Origin: CAYUQT01 sp964446835
GTDB taxonomy: Bacteria > Planctomycetota > Phycisphaerae > UBA1845 > JAFGLZ01
Direction: 5' to 3'
Assembly: GCA_964446835.1 (NCBI GenBank)
Contig: CAYUQT010000043.1
Coordinates: 17,852 to 81,851, forward strand
DNA: 64,000 nt
Numbering within the stretch: position 1 is the stretch's first letter; each line of letters begins with the position of its first letter. Under the pieces are notes generated by a model, which had not been told where the DNA came from, ran no database searches, and saw nothing but the letters and a program-made list of their open reading frames with translations. Positions 63,338 to 64,000 of this stretch are shown here, in pieces. Position numbers and translations under genes: made by a program.

Positions 63338-63946
63338 ATGGAAACACACAGACAGATGAAGTCCCGACGACGCCTTGCCGCCTTCGTGAGTCTGATCTCG
63401 TGCGGCATGCTGTGGGGCTGCTATCGGTCGGCACCGCCGGATATCCTCGATTTTCGCCCGCCGCTCAAACCGGTCGCCACGGCTCCCACAAATTCGGAGG
63501 CCGTTCAGGAGGAATCTCCGCAGGCACCTCCCCCACCCCCACCGCCGGAACCGGAGGCACAGCCGGTTCAAGCCAGAGTCGCCGCCACGGCCCCCGCGGC
63601 ACCTCCCCCCACCGAACCCAAGCCGGAACCGACGGCTCCCCAGGGGCCTACGCTTGTCGGAACATGGCGACTGGTCGAGATGGTGGAGAATGGGGCAGCC
63701 ATGCCGATGCCGGAGGGTGTGGGCATGACCTTCACGCTCACCCAGGACGGCACGATGTCGATGTCGGTCTCCGGCGCACCGGGCGGTGAAGCGCCACCCG
63801 CCGTACAAGGCACGTACACCATCAGCGGCAACCAGATCACTGTCTCGCTGCAGAATGAGACGCACACGGGCACGTACACGTTCAAGGGGAATAGCGAGGT
63901 GACACTCGATTTCGGCACCCGACAGATGACACTCCGCAGGTCATAG
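63338..63946 (+). CDS. Proline-rich lipoprotein with lipocalin-like C-terminal domain
   Basis: A 202-residue lipoprotein. Basic leader, hydrophobic stretch (LAAFVSLISCGMLWGC) with lipobox L-W-G-C at about Cys28, a proline/alanine/glutamate-rich linker (about 50-100, including a run of seven prolines), and a compact C-terminal domain (about 105-202). That domain starts LVGTWRLVEM and contains MTFTLTQDGTMSMS, GTYTISGNQITVSL and GTYTFKGNSEVTLDF, in the manner of lipocalin-like or DUF4488-type beta-barrels. It follows the other lipoprotein by 24 bases, so the two are probably co-transcribed. The reading frame ends before the end of the window. Function unknown. Confidence 0.7.
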   Translation: METHRQMKSRRRLAAFVSLISCGMLWGCYRSAPPDILDFRPPLKPVATAPTNSEAVQEESPQAPPPPPPPEPEAQPVQARVAATAPAAPPPTEPKPEPTAPQGPTLVGTWRLVEMVENGAAMPMPEGVGMTFTLTQDGTMSMSVSGAPGGEAPPAVQGTYTISGNQITVSLQNETHTGTYTFKGNSEVTLDFGTRQMTLRRS

Positions 63947-64000
63947 TCTAGAGCATTTCACGATTGACTGTAGCGATACCCGCAATGTTGAAACCACCCT

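Noticed and set aside
1..64000. CRISPR arrays, tRNA or rRNA genes, prophage or plasmid origin
   Set aside because: No regularly spaced short repeats, no cloverleaf or rRNA-like stretch, and no integrase, phage structural or replication genes were seen.

Overview
The window is a GC-rich, gene-dense stretch of a bacterial chromosome. The gene content points to the phylum Planctomycetota and most likely to a Phycisphaerae-like lineage. This is an inference from the combination of secreted sulfatases, Tat-exported oxidoreductases, divergent InlB B-repeat proteins, stand-alone pseudopilin-like proteins with an H-X9-DG type tail, a PilM/PilN-style GspL and an oversized secretin. No rRNA, tRNA or CRISPR array was seen.

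Layout. (1) 0.1-10.4 kb is a carbohydrate or sulfated-compound catabolic island. A plus-strand run encodes a sugar-isomerase-like protein, a Tat-exported Gfo/Idh/MocA oxidoreductase, a PmoA-like secreted protein and a 3-hydroxyisobutyrate-dehydrogenase-type enzyme. It converges on a minus-strand run of regulator, exported nitrilase, Tat sulfatase and MFS transporter. The GntR/LacI hybrid regulator is the obvious local sensor. (2) 10.4-20.4 kb holds two large InlB-repeat surface proteins that share a 659-bp, almost identical DNA segment. Each is followed at some distance by a pseudopilin-like protein. Between them lie a degraded glycoside-hydrolase-type gene and a transposase fragment. (3) 20.4-31.5 kb is minus strand: an aldo/keto reductase homologue with altered catalytic residues, a beta-propeller/alpha-beta-hydrolase fusion, and the penicillin-binding protein 1C / alpha-2-macroglobulin pair.

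(4) 31.7-38.2 kb contains a cytosolic three-PAS histidine kinase and FixJ-type response regulator, then a small HEAT-like protein and the three-subunit proton-translocating transhydrogenase (pntAA, pntAB, pntB). A 10-bp direct repeat with a 22-bp period lies between the regulator and the HEAT/pnt genes. (5) 38.5-49.1 kb is a glycan-degradation cluster: a GH43-like propeller, three sulfatases, a PQQ-type propeller, a DJ-1/PfpI-sialidase fusion and an SGNH esterase. (6) 49.4-62.0 kb is a complete type II secretion operon in the order E-F-G-H-I-J-K-L-M-C-D, with many start/stop overlaps and a perfect TATAAT box upstream. Two lipoproteins follow (62.1-63.9 kb). No prepilin peptidase (GspO) is in the window.

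How it fits together (inference): the type II system and Tat/Sec routes would export the sulfatases, esterases and propellers that strip sulfate and acyl groups from complex glycans. The isomerase, dehydrogenases and MFS transporter would process released products. The InlB-repeat proteins end in KCGSG plus a hydrophobic helix plus arginines, which looks like a cysteine-type C-terminal surface-sorting signal.
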